This document shows positions 40,754 through 53,795 of a DNA stretch of 64,000 bases, piece after piece. The DNA lies in NCBI GenBank assembly GCA_949987565.1, contig OX465111.1, positions 8,699,202 through 8,763,201 on the forward strand. The letters run 5' to 3'. Every line of letters begins with the position of its first letter. Position 1 is the first letter of the stretch. A program made the translations under genes and the position numbers. Below the pieces are notes generated by a model. It saw only the letters and a list, made by a program, of their open reading frames with translations, ran no database searches and was not told where the DNA came from. This DNA comes from Luidia sarsii (lineage: Eukaryota > Echinodermata > Asteroidea > Paxillosida > Luidiidae).

Positions 40754-40979
40754 AAGTGGAAGGTTTGCGGTGACACCATGTAACGCATCTTTTTTCAGAC
40801 AAGAGTGTGGCTCTGAAAAGAGCCGGTAAGTGAACGTTTCGGGCAGTGTGTATATACAGTGTCCTGACAACGGGCGGGAGTACACACTGTACTGCCAGAG
40901 ACCGGCTATTTTCAGAGTCACACCCCCGATCCTTCTCAAAAGAGATGTGTCACATATCGTCACCGCAAACCTTCCACTT
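40754..40979. repeat. 226-bp MITE with perfect 20-bp terminal inverted repeats
   Basis: AAGTGGAAGGTTTGCGGTGA (40754-40773) and its exact reverse complement (40960-40979). Pairing continues inward through ACATG/CATAT, AGAGTGTGGCTCTGAAAAGA against TTTTCAGAGTCACAC, and GTGTGTA..TACACAC. Confidence 0.88.
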
Positions 40980-43900
40980 CACAGCTACAGACTATGCCTG
41001 CATAGATCATTCGAAAGACGTAGAAAACCGGTGCTTCGAAATCAAACGCAGCAAGACCTTTACACTGTGGTAAAAGCTATAGACGGACCGCTGATCGAGG
41101 GGAAGACCCGCACCGCTGCTTGAGAAACCCTAGGAAGGTTTATGACCAATTAGATAATAATGGATGTCGGTACTTTCTTTTTCTGTCCGCATAAGCGGGT
41201 TATTGAAGTAAACGGGCGATAAACCGGAGCGGATCAGGCATGAAGGGGAGGGATTTTCTGGCAGTGTTGAAGGCAGTGTGTTGCTCGACTGCCAGACGAC
41301 AAGCGTCGCCGGAAGTTTTGATTCCGGGCCCCACGGCCGCGGCATTGCGGCACGTTTGAGTTGATCCGATCGTACGCGAAGGCTCCGCACATTGATGTAC
41401 ACTACGGGTGGTCTTTCCTATAACACAGGGCGCAGGGGCCAATGCGACCGTGCTCACAAAAGGGGAGAACAAATTAGTTTCCTTTTTTCTCTCGTCGTTA
41501 ATCCCGCAAAAATGGTGAATTAATAGACCGTAAAGAGAGAGGAGGAACGGAGGGTGGTCTCGTGGTTGAAGATTAAACAGGTGAGATGGGGAGGAGGAGG
41601 AGGGGTGAGTAACTCAGGCTGATTTCGTCTTGGTTCTTGACGGTCAGACGGGGGAGGCAAAAACGGAGATGTGGCCAGTCATCACCTCGTGAGAACCCAG
41701 TGACACGGCGGTAGAGAAGCGTGGCATTGTTTAACGGAGCGGACCTACCGCTGGGATGGAGGGAGGGAGGCAGGCGGCTAGACCACGGTTAGACAGGTTA
41801 CAGTGGGGGTGAAATGTGGGTCATTTCACGACCGGTGGTGGTCCGTCGATCTTTTGGGGGGCTCTTGCAGTTGCAGGTGGCTGGTATGAAATGGACCAAT
41901 TATAGGGGTTGGGTTTGAACGCATTGGCGCAATCTTCAGACAAGAGGCCGTTTTTCATTCATGCCAACCGCACATCAGAAGGTTAGTTAGGACTAATTAT
42001 GACATTAATAGAAAACAGGAGGCTTTTGGAATGCGATCGCAAACATGAACCGACACAGGTGATGCCAAAGCAATCTGACATCGTGCACAAAGGCCTACAC
42101 TTATGGGGTTTGTGGTTCAGGGAGGGACAATTTAATAACCTGTAAATTTTAAAAGAATTAATAATATGTGGTACTACTGCACATAGTAAAGGAACAAACT
42201 GATAATAATTATTACAAGATATGGGGCGCTTATGTTACCGGTACATAAACAGATCACCCGGCACTTCAAAACAGTGTACACCAATTACTGAATATCAACT
42301 AAAATGATCGACAACGAAAATGAAGGGCCTTTCGCATTTCTTTGAGATTTCTATACAGATTAAAAACCGCTGAAACATAAAACGCGAATCTGTGTGCAAG
42401 TATCACTGATACCAACGATAAGAGAGATGTATTTTGTATTGCGTGAATCAAGTGTATGATCAAGTTTATGCAGTGGGACGTATTTAGAAAGAACCTTGGA
42501 CTTGGTTCACGTAACTATGTATCGAGTGATTCTAGCATTTAAACCAACAGGGCTTATAGTGGCTCTTCAAACGGCCCGGTGTTTTACTTGATTTAACTGT
42601 CACTTCACACTTTTCCAGTACACAGTTTTTGAATATGAAGTGCAGTGAGTTGACTTCAGTGACCGGCCGGCCAGGCAGTAAGGTGTCGTGCTGCGGGAAT
42701 TCGAGTGCAAAGACAAGAAGTAAGTAACCTTTATGATAAAAATAGATCCACTTGGTATTTCGTGACTTTCCATAATTCCGGTTGAAACTGCGGGAATCGG
42801 TTGAAAAACCAGGAAAGGCAAAGTGTTGGAAAACCTCTGTCATATAAATACATCCACTCAGTACATTTGGATGGTTTCCCGCTGGTTTCACCGCTTGAGA
42901 AGGTCGAGTGGATGACACTTGGGACGAAGGGGAGTCTTGTGCAAAAAATAGTAAGCCACCACGGAATTCTTTGGGAACGAGAAGCGGTCAGTCATTCATG
43001 TCGGTGTGTCTTTGTTGCTTGAATGCCTTCAATTTGCGGGACCGGCATGGGACATGTGCAAACATGCCTCACTGAAAGCGCTGCGGATCTGACATTCCGA
43101 CACATTCGGACAGCCGCTGCACGTTGTTTCCGATTTCGAAAGAGCACATTCCGGCCATTTTTCCTCTCTTCCCGCTTTCTCTAATGGAACAATTTGAGAC
43201 CCAGATCTAGAGAGGTCGTGGCAATTATACCGTAGAACGAATAGACAGTTTGTAACAGGCTTAATGACCAGAATATCTGACTGAAACATTCTTTCGCTGG
43301 GTGGATACCTCAGGGACTGCCCGTGTTGTACACTGGTCACTGACCTCGACTCCAAAACACAATTCGCATGCCACACAAATACAAAGTTTGTAAACTCGGC
43401 GAGTGACTACGACAATGGAAAACGAGAAAATAGACACACAGACGGAATTTAGTAATATTACAAGGTTTTCAATGATTTAGGATGTTTACATTGAGTGAAG
43501 TGGAAGAGAAAATAATTTTTTGTTCATGGTGACAGGTAGAAATGCACGGTGTTTACATTTTACGAGCAATTGTTACTTGATCCTATTTAGAATTGGGTGG
43601 TTGGTGCTGCTGGTGACTGCCTCCTGTGGTTTCCCAGACATTTCACAATCGGGAACAAAATAAGCCATCAATGTCAACACGACATTTAGAGAAGATTTAA
43701 ATATCCCTCGGGCCATAGAAACCCGCCCCATCTTGTTCCCAAATAACTTTAGTGAGCCCACACAATCCGGGCCTTGCAATAACACGAACAGAAAAGATGT
43801 GTCAACGCCAATAGTGCGGGCGCGGGCGGCGGTGGCAGCAGCTACCGGTGTCTGACCGATTCAAGGCCGGCCGGTAAGCACCGGGGCCGCCCCGCCTCGG

Positions 43901-46900
43901 CGTCGCCGACCAGCGATCAAGAATCCCCGCCGGAAGAGACGCGCCTTATCGCGGTTCGGTGGGTGTTAAATTCGCAGCAATTCCGGTTCGCGAATTAAAC
44001 AAGAACCATATCTCCCTCATCACCCCATCAGATTACCCCACCCCCAAAAGGTTGGCTGTTCGGTTTGTGTGTTTACATTGCGGTGACAAAGCACTTAATT
44101 ACGGATTTGATATCGCTCTTGGACCCGAGCACTGTTCGCCAAGTCGGACACAACCACAAAACCTCAAATCTACTCAATGCTATCACTATTATGATATGTG
44201 GGAATGCCAGCGGCCGCTCTGGTTGCATTCTTCAAATAATTGCTATATAAACCCAGAAATGTGTAAAAGATGAAGCCTTGGGCTATTCAAAGAGAAACCC
44301 AACAAAGAGTACAGTTATTTTTTGAGAACAATAAAAAAAATCGAATGTCGTGCGCTTATTTCAAACGGGTTTCCCGAGCCTACCGGGAGTGTATTTATTT
44401 AGGCATTGAGCCAAGTTGATAGCAAACATCTGTTCTCAAACAAACCCAGCGAAGGACACCGTGGGGGTGTTCCTTACGGGTACAAAATCAGAAATCATTG
44501 ATATTGCACCAACACGTGGTGAAATTTGTGACGGCTAGATGCCAACAAATCATTTTATGGTTTCGCTCCTCCCTGCACGACACGGCGATGGTTGAGAAAA
44601 GTTACGAAATCAGCCAGCCCTTTCTATCTTGGCCTGGGCCTATACAAGTGAAATGCCAGCCGTGGCACTTGCCACGCGGATTCTCTCAGCACGATCCACA
44701 TATTGGCACTAGGTGTGACTCCAACCAGATCACGGTGGGGTGGCCAAAGTTATAAATTACAACAAACCATTTTTCAGTCTAGCAGTTTCAAGTATTCTCG
44801 AACGCTCGGATACAGTAGAGAAATTTGGAGAAAACGCAAGAGTGCCATTAAGTAAAAGTAGGGCGATTGGAAACAACGCAGGCACGTGGCTATACACAAC
44901 CTTATGACCTTTTTTTTCTAGCAGAGCGGGCCCGACTCATATATATATACTCATATATATATACATGTACATGTGTAGGTGTATCTGTAAAGTAAAGACT
45001 TGTTCTAGTCCTCCTTTCTTGTGCATTTCAATGGAAACAATGCATACATGATGGCACTTAACGCAGGGAAAATTACCCCAAAGGACGATAGAGAATAGGG
45101 TCGTTGAACTGATGCATGATCCGACACTGTATGGGACAATATGAAGACACTACCTACTAGTACTACCTATAGGCTACACCACCAACGCGTACCTGACCGA
45201 TTATTGCTCTCAACGAAATCCCTCTTCCGCACGGTCCATCAGTCTCTGTCCCCATAGCTACAATGACGTCAACATTTCAATCCAGCGCCAGTCTATAGTG
45301 AGCGAACGCCGGTCGGATTTAATCAAACAAAACACGAAACGATTCTTTCATAATTTATCATTCTCTCCACCCTTCTCTTCCTGTGTTTGTTCGGCAGGTG
45401 AAAGGAGTCGAACAGATTTATCAGCTTCGTTGCTGAAACGACGAGGAAGCGGCACTTGAAAGGATTATTTTGGGGTTAGTGAATGGACGAACTGCCATCT
45501 TGGAACAAAGCCAGTCTTTTGTGGCCGTCTCTTAAGCCCGTTGAGCGGACCTGGCTAAGCGAGCTTACACGGCCCCGTGTCCGGGCAGCGGTATCCGTTT
45601 ATCTTCATTACCTTAACGACGCTGGCTGGTTGGGCAATATCCCACTTACAAGTTGATAGAAACCCCACGACGAGATGAATGGTTGTGGATAATAGACCTA
45701 CAACCCGCTCGTGTGGTTGAGCGATCATAAGAGATTGCTTAATAATTAAGGAGGTGGGTTGGCTCCCGAATCTGGGACGAATTGAAGGCGGGCCGTTGAG
45801 GGAGTGGCCCAAAGTCCCGCCACCCAACGGGGGGTGTGGGTTGGGGGAGTCCTCGCCAATTTGCCAAACCCACTCGTCGGTACTTAGTGCAAGGGATAGG
45901 TGGCCCTCTTCGGTGAAACTAAAGAAAAGTAACACACCGCTCCGCGCCTCCATCCCCCGAGGACTTTTTTATCATACAAGTAGCAGTCTGTACACCAATC
46001 AAGCCCCTAAGTGGAGCACGTTTATCCCCCAACCCTTCCCAACTCACCCAACCCCTGCTACATTGATTTATAAGAGGTGTGCCGGGAACAGGGCCAGTTT
46101 TCGGGGACTTTCAAAGGGTTCGTTCACCGCCAAAGCAGCGATGCTTGAGGCGGGTCAACCGCCGGGTCCATTGGCCGAAGCACTTCGGAGATCCGATGAA
46201 TCGCGTTTCGTTAGAGCCTAGAGGATTCCTTTCACGCTTACAAGAACTCAACGGGAAAAAATGGATTCGGGTTGCGTAATGCGACATCGAGTGAAGTGGA
46301 TGCAGCAAGTGCAGAAAGGAGACTGGACGTACACTGATGGAAAACAAATTTTAAGGACAGAAAGTAATGACGTCAGGGAAAGGCGCAATTAGCAAACAGT
46401 AAACGTCAACACGGGCAATCAAATTACGCGACTCTGTGATAGTACCACTTAACATCATTCGTTTATTAATTGTATTTTGTATTGCGCAAATCAAACACAT
46501 TGACGTCATTGTGTCCCATGTGTTAATTGTATAGATGCCCTGCCACAAGCAGTACACATGTCGCCCGCCTGTAGTCTGTGACTGGGCCAAAAGGTTGGAG
46601 AGGACACTGACACAATTCGTTGCATTGGCCATCCGGTCAACGGTCAACCCGCGTCTCTCGTGAGTCCTTCTTTGCCGAGCACGGGCCGTCTGTGCGGTTA
46701 GCAATCTGACAGGCCACTCTCCGAAGAGATTCCGCCGGCAAGGCGGCTAGGTCTATGGCACAGCAGCGAGATCGATGTGGACAGGTTTTGACGTGTCTGT
46801 CCCACGGCCAATCCCACTCGCCTCTCTCTAGTCTCTACCCAACCCCGATGTCCAGGTTTTCCCGCCTTGGGGAATCGAAAAAAGGGGATTTGCGGCTGAG

Positions 46901-47917
46901 GTTCTCACAATGGTTCGACCCCTAACCCTGTACGCTTTCCCACGTTCTGCCTTCATAAGGACTTTGGAAAGAAAAGGGAGAGTCTTTATTGCCCACCGGG
47001 GACGGCCGCTGACCAGTAAACCAATACTTCCTGAGCGCTGTGTATCGACGGCGGCGGTTTAAAATTCCACACACTTCCGATTCTTGTCCCGTCGTGCCAT
47101 GCCCCTCACTATTGTCCCACGGAACCGATCGAATTCCAGGGTAGATTACCGCGTTTTGGGGCGCGCTTGTTGGATCGATGGTGTGCAGCTAGCCGCAGAC
47201 TCGCCCCCTTCGTGTACAGTGGCCTCTCTGATGGGACCGCCGTGGAAGCGCGCCTCGTGCCACCGTTCTTGAGGGGCAGTTTCCGCGGTGCGCAGCCAGC
47301 CAGTGGGCGCTCCCTGTTCCGCACACGGCTCACCTTGCCCATACCATGGAGGCCCATACCAGCCAGGAAACCCAAGACGACCGTCAAGGGCGAATAGGCC
47401 ACGCAGCACCGTGTCCGCCTATCTACCGTCCAACCACGCTCATACTTCCTTCCTTCCAATTCGTGCGTTAACATCCGATCGACCGCCTGTTCCCGACCCA
47501 ACAGTTCGCTGTCGGGGGTCCGTCCGGGGTTTACGCCGTACTGTAGCAGTTCACGATCACACCACCACTCAAGTACTACCAGTTACAACACACAGTCAGG
47601 TTATCGCATTACAAAATCATTATTTCCAAAGCTCACAACGTAAACTACGGCGTAAAGGCCTAATCCATAAATGACTGTTGCGAAACCTGATAAATCCTAT
47701 GACTATAATATCTTATTCTTTATTATTATTTAGTGACTGCTGCAAATGGTTTTCAGATAATAATTCGCAAGTCCCTCACGGATGAGCAATGGCAGTGCTG
47801 TATTGAACCTGAAGTACAAGACAACGACTTGAGCCTATGAGCCTATTCCCATGATTGAAATCGATGAAAAACTGACTGAGAACTTTGACCAAGTGGAATA
47901 AAATGGCAAATAAAACG

Positions 47918-47985
47918 TTGACTGGCGGGGATTTGAACCCGAGATCTCTGGTTTTGCGTACTAGCGCTTCGTCATGTTTTCAATG
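47918..47985 (-). repeat. SINE head with intact-looking B box
   Basis: Reversed, it reads GATCTCGGGTTCAAATCCCC (B box GGTTCAAATCC) after GCGCTAGTACGCAAAACCAG, matching family A heads near 26.65 and 26.95 kb. Confidence 0.6.
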
Positions 47986-48661
47986 AATTCAGAGTGATTA
48001 GGGTTGTTCACATGTTGGTTATTTCACATTTTTGAACATTTGAGTTGAAATACTGAGGATCGAAACGCGAGGTGCTCTCTTTTGGTGGCCCACATAGGCC
48101 TGTTTCTGTAATACTTTATGTTCATCTTCTACAAGACAGGCTTCTCGTGGTGGCTTTGCTATATCATCATCATGTATATATGGATATATGATGAGACACC
48201 ACATGACCAACGAGAGTGGATGCATCTGTGAAGGAGTTTAATTCACTCGTACATCCTTATCATTTCGTCTTTGCTTTCCATACGACTGTTGTACAATTTT
48301 GAGTAATAAGGCAGATCATTTCCTTGTTGCACACCATTTCAATGATACTTGGCCGTCCTTTTCCTAGAACCGTTCTCTCTCGTATTTACATTTCCCCATG
48401 TACTTCTGTATCTTGTCAGTTGGGTCTATCTAAACCACGTCACTACAAACTACGCCAATCCAAAAGCCGCAATGATTCCATACTTAAAGGCCCAATACAA
48501 CATTGGGATGATCGGAAAACATCGATGTCCACATATTGCCTTCTAATTTACACAGTTTGTAGATGGTCATGATTAGAATCATGGTCATGATTAGAATGTT
48601 GAAATCTTACGGTATGGGATGTTGTACTTCCCTAGAAATCTTCATTCAAACATCGACAAAT

Positions 48662-48691
48662 ATAGTTTATTACTTGCAAGTAATAAACTAT
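48662..48691. repeat. Perfect 30-bp palindrome
   Basis: ATAGTTTATTACTTG is followed immediately by its exact reverse complement CAAGTAATAAACTAT, with no loop. Confidence 0.95.
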
Positions 48692-49308
48692 TTCTTACAC
48701 TACAGAATGGTGCAAAAATCGTGATGGATTGCTTTTTTATGTTTAAAGGTTTAACACACAAACTGTGCAATCTTTTGACCTTTAGCAATGTTGTATTGTG
48801 CCTTTAAACGGATTGATAGTGAAAGGGGGAAGCGGGTCCATTCTGATGCGTTGCTTACTTCTTTCTTTTTAACTGCAGGAATATTTGGCAAGCAAATAGA
48901 TTCACGTGGATATTAAAAGCTGCCCTGATGATGTCATCTCCTTGAATCTGTGGAAGCCTCGGTCACAATATGCTCATGAACAGGTCTTGGTAAAGTTATT
49001 GTGACCAGACTGTGCCTGAAATGATCAACATGTGGTTCCTGTCTTATCAGCGCATTAAGGACACGCAGGATTGCAAAGAGATGGCCCTGACGCATCCCCA
49101 AACACACGAGGCTGCGTTTTTGTTTGGTCGACAGTTACATCACACGTGTTGGGAAAACGCACACTTTGAGCGCCTGAGACGCGCTACGAATGTGGGTGCA
49201 TGAGTTGCGTTATTGCGATAGCTGTTGTGGCTTACCAATTGGTAGACATTCTTGTACTGCCCCGTGCGCAAATATACCAACACTGAACCATAATTGTAGG
49301 CTGCCGTC

Positions 49309-49450
49309 GATTTCACCAAACTCATCGTGACTTACGATCAATCGCAAAACGATGAGCAGTGCACAGAGACCATACGGCCCATCACAACTTGCGATGGGCT
49401 ATCCATCGTAAGTTGAGTTACGATGGATCGTTAGGCTTCGTGAAATCCAC
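49309..49450. repeat. ATTTCACCAAACTCATCGTAAC MITE, copy 4
   Basis: GATTTCACCAAACTCATCGT, TTACGATCAATCGCAAAACG, GTAAGTTGAGTTACGATGG and GCTTCGTGAAATCC; the least decayed ends of the four copies. Confidence 0.85.
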
Positions 49451-50751
49451 TGCTGTACATGTTTCGTACACATCGTTCATTCACATTGTATTTTTGTTAT
49501 AAGCAGATTGCTTTGCTTTGGGTCAATGGTCCGGATAATTATGTTGGTAGGTAAAATTGCTGAATGCAAACCTATAGTATAACAGGTGCTGAGGTAAATC
49601 AAGTGCAAGGTGACATTAAACAATAAATTAGGTACTCTCCTTGTTTTATTTCCTTGTGCAGTTGTAAACACACCATGTTCAGTGAGCTTTCATCATAACA
49701 TGAAATCAGGACATGGGCCTATATTAAAGCCTACCGGCGTTGAACACAAAATTCAAAGATCCAGTAGGGAGTGTCGTTGTGAGCGAGCCTTAATTTGCAT
49801 ACAGCCTAATACGGCTGGAGAGGTAGCGGGCACGCACTCGTTCTTCCCGGTAGGCCAGGAAGGGGAACCCGAGCGCAAACTGCATGGGCTTCCTTGGCGC
49901 TTACGGGAAAAAGGGAAACAACGATCTACTCCCCTGATGTGTGTACAACTCTATAGCACCGATGATGTTACTAAGGAAATGAACCTTATGTTTCTTGATG
50001 GATTACTGGTGGACTTCCGCTCTCCCAGGAAAACAATTCGGGCCAGACAAGGCTGTCCCTTCGCAGCCATGGGCCTATACCGTCTTCATTTCCTCTGTTT
50101 GGATTTGATTTGATATAACAGGAAGCTTGAGCGGGACACAGTGGCAGTACTGGATCGGAAGTAAAATGGGCTAGATGAAGCAAGTAGACAGTGGGTATGA
50201 TCAGATCCAACATAGCAACTTTACAAAGGGCAAGGGTGTGGTGTAATAGTGTATACAAGCCACATGGTACGAACAACATAATTATATGGGATTATTCACT
50301 ACCTACGCTGTCACCATGACAAGCATATACTAGATTAATATTCCATGTGGCATTCCCATTCAGGTGGCCTATTCTGCTGAGCCCTCCTCTCTTTCGTTAG
50401 AACATAACGTTTCATTTTGAACTGAGCAACATTAAATCTTTCGGAAGATTATACATTTGGCTGCGATTTGTGCAGATGTCTTATCAATGTCTTAGAGTGT
50501 CTTAAGGATGTCTTAAGGTGTCTTATCAGTTTGGCAAAATTAAGCGCACGATCCTTTGCACATGACTGCTATTTTCTCAAGCCTCGCTATAGCATTAACA
50601 GTATAAGCCTATAACGGCTCACATATCCAAAATGTGCGCAAACCGAGGTATAGGGTTGAAACAGTTTTAACCTTGAGTGGACGTTTCACAAAGGCTTAAC
50701 AGCGTAGATATAACATGATGTTTACGCCGAGGAAAATTAAATCCAATAGGG

Positions 50752-51000
50752 GTTTGGCCTGCTCGACGTAATCAGCACTGAGTGCTCAGTGCTTTGTCCG
50801 ATGCCTGATGAAAAAAAAAGTAGGCAGCTCGGGCGGGATTCGAACCCGAGTCCTGCTTTATAGACGTCTGCACTAGTAGAAAGTCTGGAGTCCGGTTTGG
50901 ATTCCCGCCCGAGCTGCCTCGGATTTTGTTCATGAGGCATCGAGCAGAGCATTGAATACTCAGTGCTCATTACATCGGTGCAGGGCAAACCCTCATTGAA
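50752..51000. repeat. SINE family B, two tRNA-like B-box halves in inverted arrangement
   Basis: GGCAGCTCGGGCGGGATTCG (50823 on) pairs with the reverse of GGATTCCCGCCCGAGCTGCC (50900-50919). Outer flanks CAGCACTGAGTGCTCAGTGC and ATACTCAGTGCTCATTACAT are also inverted tails of the family. Confidence 0.7.
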
Positions 51001-52062
51001 AAGTATAGCAGGAAAATATGCACAGAGAAACATTAGCCTTTAAACCATCGGGTATTTCTAGAAATATCCCTCTAAATACCAAGTATGTTCCCAATCCTGA
51101 GATATTGGTAATCTTCTATAGGTATTATAACAATCAGTCAAAATTCCCCGAATGTTGAAGGACTGAATATTGGCCGGTGGATGGAATGGATGGCGGGGGG
51201 GGGGGTGTATCGGAGTCTCCCCGTCATGTGGTTAGCAGAGACAGGGACTCTTGCCTGTAAATTAAAAAAGGCGACAGAACGGGGAAAGGACCAGATCTAG
51301 AGTCGGTATAGAACAGTAGAAGAGGTGCAGAATCGGTCTCTCTACCACAATGGCTCTGGTTCGCGTGTTCAATGAAAACTGTCCAATTTCCCTACAAATG
51401 ACAAAAGAAAGAACTCATGCCAAATCCCGGAAACGGACTTCCGTGCAATGATGTAACTACCTACACATAAACAAACACGCACCACACATAGTTACACAAC
51501 CAGTCAAACATCTCAAACAAACACTCCATAAATGGCCTCTATAATCACCCGTCAAGTGACTTTCATTTGTTTCTGCACGATTGGTCCGCAAGTGTATCCG
51601 TTCACTAATGTTATGGAATAATATTCTTCAGAGAACTCGCACCCACGGGAATGTGACCTTGCATTTTTCCCCTGGCGTTATTTCAATGGCATCGCACTTT
51701 CACGAGGAAATACCACGCAACATGGTGTGAATGCAAATTCCAAGATATGATGTATAAAAAAACTGATTAAATAAAATTCTACACATTATGTTCAATCTGA
51801 AAAAGGAAAGATTGAGGGTTTTTAGGTAACCGAGAAAGTTCATCCACATGAATAACGTAGGCCTACATATTGTACAGACATACCGTTGGCTTGGTCGGGC
51901 CAGGCATGTCTCTTGTTTTGTTTCATTTGAATTATAGCAGAAAAATAGTGTATATTTGCAATTATTAGGCCCTTTAGTAAAAACAAAAGTACCTTAAAGT
52001 TGGTTTGATTTTATTTGGTTTAGGTTAGTTGCCTTGGTTTGGTTTGGTTTGCTCTCCTCTGA

Positions 52063-52362
52063 CATGCTCTGCCGTTCCACAGTGCTCTGCTGTGCAACAG
52101 TGCTCTGCCGTTCCACAGTGCTCTCCTGTGCAACAGTGCTCTGCCGTTCCACAGTGCTCTGCTGTGCAACAGTGCTCTGCCGTTCCACAGTGCTCTGCTG
52201 TGCAACAGTGCTCTGCCGTTCCACAGTGCTCTGCTGTGCAACAGTGCTCTGCCGTTCCACAGTGCTCTCCTGTGCAACAGTGCTCTGCCGTTCCACAGTG
52301 CTCTGCTGTGCAACAGTGCTCTGCCGTTCCACAGTGCTCTGCTGTGCAACAGTGCTCTGCAG
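52063..52362. repeat. 18-bp minisatellite organised as 36-bp dimers
   Basis: AGTGCTCTGCTGTGCAAC alternates with AGTGCTCTGCCGTTCCAC, about eight dimers, with CTCTCC variants. Stop-free in several frames on both strands. Confidence 0.95.
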
Positions 52363-53097
52363 TGCCGTGCTCTGTCATGCTCGGCTGTACTGTGCTCTAC
52401 CGCGCTCTGCTCTGCCTCGCTATTCTCTGCTCTGCTGTGCCTCGCTATTCTCTGCTCTGCTGTGCCTCGCTATGCTCTGCTCTGCTCTGCCTCGCAATGG
52501 TCTGCTCTACTCTGCTCTGCCTCACTATGGTCTGCTCTGCCTCGATATGGTCTGCTCTGCCTCGCTATGGTCTGCTCTGCTCTGCCTGGATATGGTCTGC
52601 TCTGCCTCGCTATGGTCTGCTCTGCCTCGCTATGGTCTGCTCTGCTCTGCTCTGCCTCGATATGGTCTGCTCTGCTCTGCTCTGCCTCGATATGGTCTGC
52701 TCTGCTCTGCCTCGATATGGTCTGCTCTGCCTCGCTATGGTCTGCTCTGCTCTGCCTCGATATGGTCTGCTCTGCCTCGCTATGGTCTGCTCTGCTCTGC
52801 CTCGATATGGTCTGCTCTGCCTCGCTATGGTCTGCTCTGCTCTGCTCTGCCTCGATATGGTCTGCTCTGCCTCGCTATGGTCATCTCTGCTCTGCCTCGA
52901 TATGGTCTGCTCTGCCTCGCTATGGTCTGCTCTGCTCTGCTCTGCCTCGATATGGTCTGCTCTGCCTCGCTATGGTCTGCTCTGCTCTGCTCTGCCTCGA
53001 TATGGTCTGCTCTGCCCCGCTATGGTCATCTCTGCTCTGCTCTGCTTTGCTCTGTCATGCCTCTGCTGTGCTATGCTCTGCTCTGCATTGCTTTGCT
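52363..53097. repeat. CTCTGCCTCGCTATGGT / CTCTGCTCTGC expansion
   Basis: Irregular tandem mixture of TCTGCTCTGCC, TCGATATGG and TCGCTATGG blocks of 16-21 bp. Three overlapping plus-strand frames of 257-370 codons run across it; they are repeat artefacts with no start context, splice sites or non-repeat domain. Confidence 0.95.
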
Positions 53098-53714
53098 TTG
53101 GCTAAAAGTAACAAGAACGAAAATTATGATATTGCTGACACTGTAGGTTATTGTACTACGTTGTATGATTTTCTGTTCGACATTAAAGGTTTGGATACGG
53201 CTAATATTTCCAATCCATTGGGATCACCGGGTTGATAAAGGCGCTTTCTCTATAGGCACGGCCCGGCGGTGATCTGTCCGTCGGACAGCTAGCCTTGAAT
53301 GGAGTCCTGTTCCTGGGGCGGAAGAAAAGACGGACGAACACACCGGAGAGGCGGCAGGACAGTCTGCTACCACATCCTCGTTCCAACTTAGGTCGCTGGT
53401 ACGCCAAGCTCGGTATCACCATTAAGGTCACACCGTGGACTACCGGCTACCACTACACTCAACTCTCATGCCAACATCGCGGAACAAACATTGTGACGTC
53501 ATCAGATGCATCCTGAACTTGAACCGCCTGGTTCCACCGCACAGGAATTCACTTTAAGCAAAGTGTGTGAACTCCGGGCAAGTAGGCCTATTGCACATCA
53601 GATCACTATGATGTATCCGGAGTGATTCTGCCAACTGTTGAACATTATAAGTGAGGGAATTCCTGTTTTAGGAATCATCCCCGTGTATCATATAACCTAG
53701 ATAATAATGCGTTG

Positions 53715-53795
53715 GCCCTACTTGGTGTATAATTAGCACTGCCTACTCAGTGCATTGCCCGATGGCCTGCTGAATTGAATCCTCGTGTACTCGCA
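53715..53795. repeat. SINE family B tail fragment
   Basis: ATAATTAGCACTGCCTACTCAGTGC and GCCCGATGGCCTGCTGAATT resemble the reversed tail near 50760-50815. Confidence 0.4.

Larger units (their letters stand above)
41000..49300. other. Large intergenic block, locally GC/CpG-rich, no recognisable gene
   Basis: 43800-43960, 45500-46250 and 46700-47520 are GC-rich with many CpG; 41500-41830 is GA/GGAGG-rich. Open frames (up to 155 codons at 45754-46221) are expected in GC-rich DNA and match no family known to me. An (AT)n tract lies at 44940-44965. It may hold regulatory DNA or exons of an unrecognised gene. Confidence 0.4.

Noticed and set aside
43959..44273. CLHCGDKALNYG in a 104-codon frame resembling the first zinc finger of a nuclear receptor
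   Set aside because: Only the CxxCGDKA..YG stretch fits; the remaining zinc-binding cysteines and the P-box are absent and no splice donor restores them. Probably coincidence.
45754..46221. 155-codon open frame in a GC-rich region
   Set aside because: No recognised domain, no splice or promoter support; long frames are expected at this GC content.
49610..50113. 167-codon open frame
   Set aside because: Composition and sequence resemble no family known to me; no supporting signals. Left as uncertain noncoding.
52034..53146. Open frames of 257, 358 and 370 codons as a repeat-protein gene
   Set aside because: All lie inside a tandem repeat lacking stop codons, are open in three frames, and have no promoter, splice signals or non-repeat domain.
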